From: an uncultured Christensenellaceae bacterium
GTDB lineage: Bacteria > Bacillota > Clostridia > Christensenellales > UBA3700
DNA: 41,943 nucleotides
Assembly (NCBI GenBank): GCA_910588015.1
Contig: CAJUOK010000011.1
Span: forward strand, 11,519 to 53,461
Reading direction: 5' to 3'
The notes under the pieces are model-generated. The model worked only from the letters and a program-made list of their open reading frames with translations, was not told the origin of the DNA and did not search any database. Below are positions 40,469 to 41,943 of the stretch, one piece after another. Within the stretch, counting starts at the first letter, position 1. Every line of letters starts with the position of its first letter. The position numbers were made by a program, and so were the translations under genes.

Positions 40469-41692
40469 ATGAAAAATAAGATTTTAAAAGAATACGCTAA
40501 ACTCATTGCTAAAAAAGGAGTCAATATACAAAAAGGTCAAGAAGTGTGGATAACGGCAGGACTTGACCAACCTAAATTCGTCGAAATGCTCGTAAAAGAA
40601 TGTTATATGCTCGGCGCAAAAAAGGTCGTAGTAGATTGGCAATACGACAAACTTACCGTACTGGATTCAAAATATATGTCGCAAGAAGCTATGAACGAAA
40701 TGCCCGAATGGCAAATAGCCAAAATGAAATATCAAACCGAAGTTTTACCTGCAAGGATTTATCTTGATTCCGATGACCCGGACGGTATGAAAAACGCCCG
40801 TCAAGACAAACTTGCCAACGAGCGCATAGCAAAATATGCAATACGCAAACCTTATATCGACGCTATGGACAACAAATATCAGTGGTGTATCGCGGCGGTT
40901 CCCGGACGAGAATGGGCAAAAAAAGTATTTCCCGATATAAGCGTCTCAAAAGCCGTAGAAAAGCTATGGGAAGCCATACTTTACACCTCCAGAGCCAATT
41001 GCAATCCAATCGAAAATTGGATAAAGCACAACGATAATCTTCACCAAAAATGCAAGTTACTCAATTCTCTTCAACTTAAATATCTGCATTACACGTCAGC
41101 CAACGGCACTGACCTAAAAGTAGAACTTTTGGAAAACGCAGAATTTCTCGCAGGCAGCGAAAAAAGCCTGCAAGGCATAGAATTCAATCCCAATATTCCA
41201 AGCGAGGAAGTCTTCACCACCCCTAAAGCGGGGGCTGTCGAAGGCATAGTATATTCAACAAAGCCGCTATCATATCAAGGCGCGCTTATCGAAAACTTTT
41301 ATATCATTTTCAAAGACGGCAAAGTCTGCGAAGTAAGCGCCGAAAACAACGAAGAATTGCTTCGCCAAATGGTATCTATGGACGACGGAGCAAAAATGCT
41401 GGGAGAATGCGCCCTAGTTCCCTACGATTCGCCCATAAACAACAGCGGCATACTTTTTTACAACACGCTTTTCGACGAGAACGCAAGCTGTCATCTTGCT
41501 TTGGGAAGAGGTTTTTCCAACTGCATAAAGGACTATGGCAAATATACGCAAGAAGACTTTGATAAAATGGGAGTCAATACCAGTATGATTCACGTAGACT
41601 TTATGATAGGTTCCGACACTCTTGACATCGTCGGCGAAACAAGAGACGGCAGAAAAATTCAAATCTTCAAGAACGGTAATTGGTCAATATAA
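40469..41692 (+). CDS. M29 family aminopeptidase
   Basis: A 407-residue cytoplasmic metallo-aminopeptidase of the thermophilic M29 (AmpS/aminopeptidase T) type, which removes N-terminal residues from peptides using two metals. Expected ligands are in place: E246 (NIPSEEVF), E313 (GECALVPYDSPI), H342 (ENASCHLALG), H375 and D377 (IHVDFMIGS). Length is normal. An upstream in-frame ATG at 40457 exists, but the GGGAG it contains is correctly spaced, five bases from the ATG at 40469-40471, so that is the start. It is a single gene, divergent from ytxC, followed by palindromic repeats rather than another gene. Confidence 0.94.
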   Translation: MKNKILKEYAKLIAKKGVNIQKGQEVWITAGLDQPKFVEMLVKECYMLGAKKVVVDWQYDKLTVLDSKYMSQEAMNEMPEWQIAKMKYQTEVLPARIYLDSDDPDGMKNARQDKLANERIAKYAIRKPYIDAMDNKYQWCIAAVPGREWAKKVFPDISVSKAVEKLWEAILYTSRANCNPIENWIKHNDNLHQKCKLLNSLQLKYLHYTSANGTDLKVELLENAEFLAGSEKSLQGIEFNPNIPSEEVFTTPKAGAVEGIVYSTKPLSYQGALIENFYIIFKDGKVCEVSAENNEELLRQMVSMDDGAKMLGECALVPYDSPINNSGILFYNTLFDENASCHLALGRGFSNCIKDYGKYTQEDFDKMGVNTSMIHVDFMIGSDTLDIVGETRDGRKIQIFKNGNWSI

Positions 41693-41703
41693 ATTTGTGA
41701 CAA

Positions 41704-41780
41704 TGTCATTTGGACTGAAGTGGAGAAATCTCAATCAGTTTGAGATATTTCGACTCCACTGCGTTACGCTCAATATGACA
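41704..41780. repeat. Palindromic intergenic repeat, copy 1
   Basis: A 77-base imperfect palindrome bounded by TGTCAT and ATGACA. Inner arms are GAGAAATCTCAA and TTTGAGATATTTC. It follows the aminopeptidase gene by 11 bases, with TTTTTAATC beyond its end, so it may also aid termination. Confidence 0.7.
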
Positions 41781-41834
41781 TAGTAAGGTTTTTAATCTCA
41801 ATCATTAGTGATTTCAACTCAATTATTATCATTG

Positions 41835-41917
41835 TGTCACCTCGACCGTAGTGGAGAGGTCTCATCCGTTTTATACTGATTAGATTTCTCCACGCGCTAC
41901 GCTTGGTCGAAATGACA
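41835..41917. repeat. Palindromic intergenic repeat, copy 2 (inverted)
   Basis: An 83-base element bounded by TGTCAC and ATGACA. Its reverse complement shares GTGGAGAAATCT and AATCAGT in the same order with copy 1, so the two copies lie head to head, 54 bases apart. No gene is visible in 41693-41943. Confidence 0.7.
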
Positions 41918-41943
41918 AGGTAATTAAATTTGAGGTAACATAT

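Overview
This 41.9 kb window looks like the chromosome of a low-GC Bacillota, most likely an anaerobic or uncultured Clostridia-type bacterium. The reasons are the gene neighbourhoods (M50-scpA-scpB-DUF2953-ytfJ-dac-rluB; rpsO-pnp-polysaccharide deacetylase-M16 peptidase-ftsK; rel-dtd-MBL hydrolase-hemZ; ytxC-T box-thrS; infC-rpmI-rplT), strong AGGAGG ribosome binding sites, sigma-A type TTGACA/TATAAT promoters and several sporulation-lineage genes. Almost all genes lie on the minus strand. Only two genes near 7-8 kb and one at the right end are on the plus strand. I saw no tRNA, rRNA, CRISPR array, prophage or transposase.

Layout, left to right (minus-strand operons read right to left). 0.1-5.7 kb: a membrane site-2 protease, the condensin partners ScpA/ScpB, a terminator, then DUF2953, YtfJ/GerW, a D,D-carboxypeptidase and RluB. 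5.8-8.1 kb: a second, DacF-like carboxypeptidase facing a divergent pair, a free-standing Spo0A DNA-binding domain and an unknown five-helix membrane protein. 8.1-17 kb: RNase Y, then an ftsK/spoIIIE-pgsA-rimO-cinA-recA operon. 17-23 kb: M16 peptidase, YlxY-like deacetylase, an inserted leucine-rich-repeat gene with a decayed neighbour, pnp and rpsO. 23-28 kb: the stringent-response gene rel with dtd, an MBL-fold hydrolase and hemZ. 28-33 kb: recJ and secDF. 33-35.7 kb: DUF1292, an rRNA 2'-O-methyltransferase, and infC-rpmI-rplT behind an attenuator leader. 35.7-40.3 kb: a lipoprotein phosphoesterase, thrS under a T box, and ytxC. 40.4-41.7 kb: an M29 aminopeptidase, followed by two palindromic intergenic repeats.

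Most of the window is housekeeping: translation, RNA decay, chromosome segregation, secretion and cell wall. The sporulation thread is the less ordinary part: ytfJ, ytxC, a dacF-like gene, a YlxY-like deacetylase, an FtsK/SpoIIIE, a receiver-less Spo0A-type regulator, and candidate sigma-G and sigma-E promoters. spmA and spmB, which sit between dac and rluB in many spore formers, are missing. The best-supported unusual details are the standalone Spo0A C-terminal domain, the AUU start codon of infC, the CinA protein lacking its N-terminal domain, the LRR gene plus frameshifted fragment inserted in the pnp neighbourhood, and the paired palindromic repeats at the right edge. I did not find a wholly new multi-gene system. 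Several start sites given here come from Shine-Dalgarno position and are shorter or longer than the maximal open frame.
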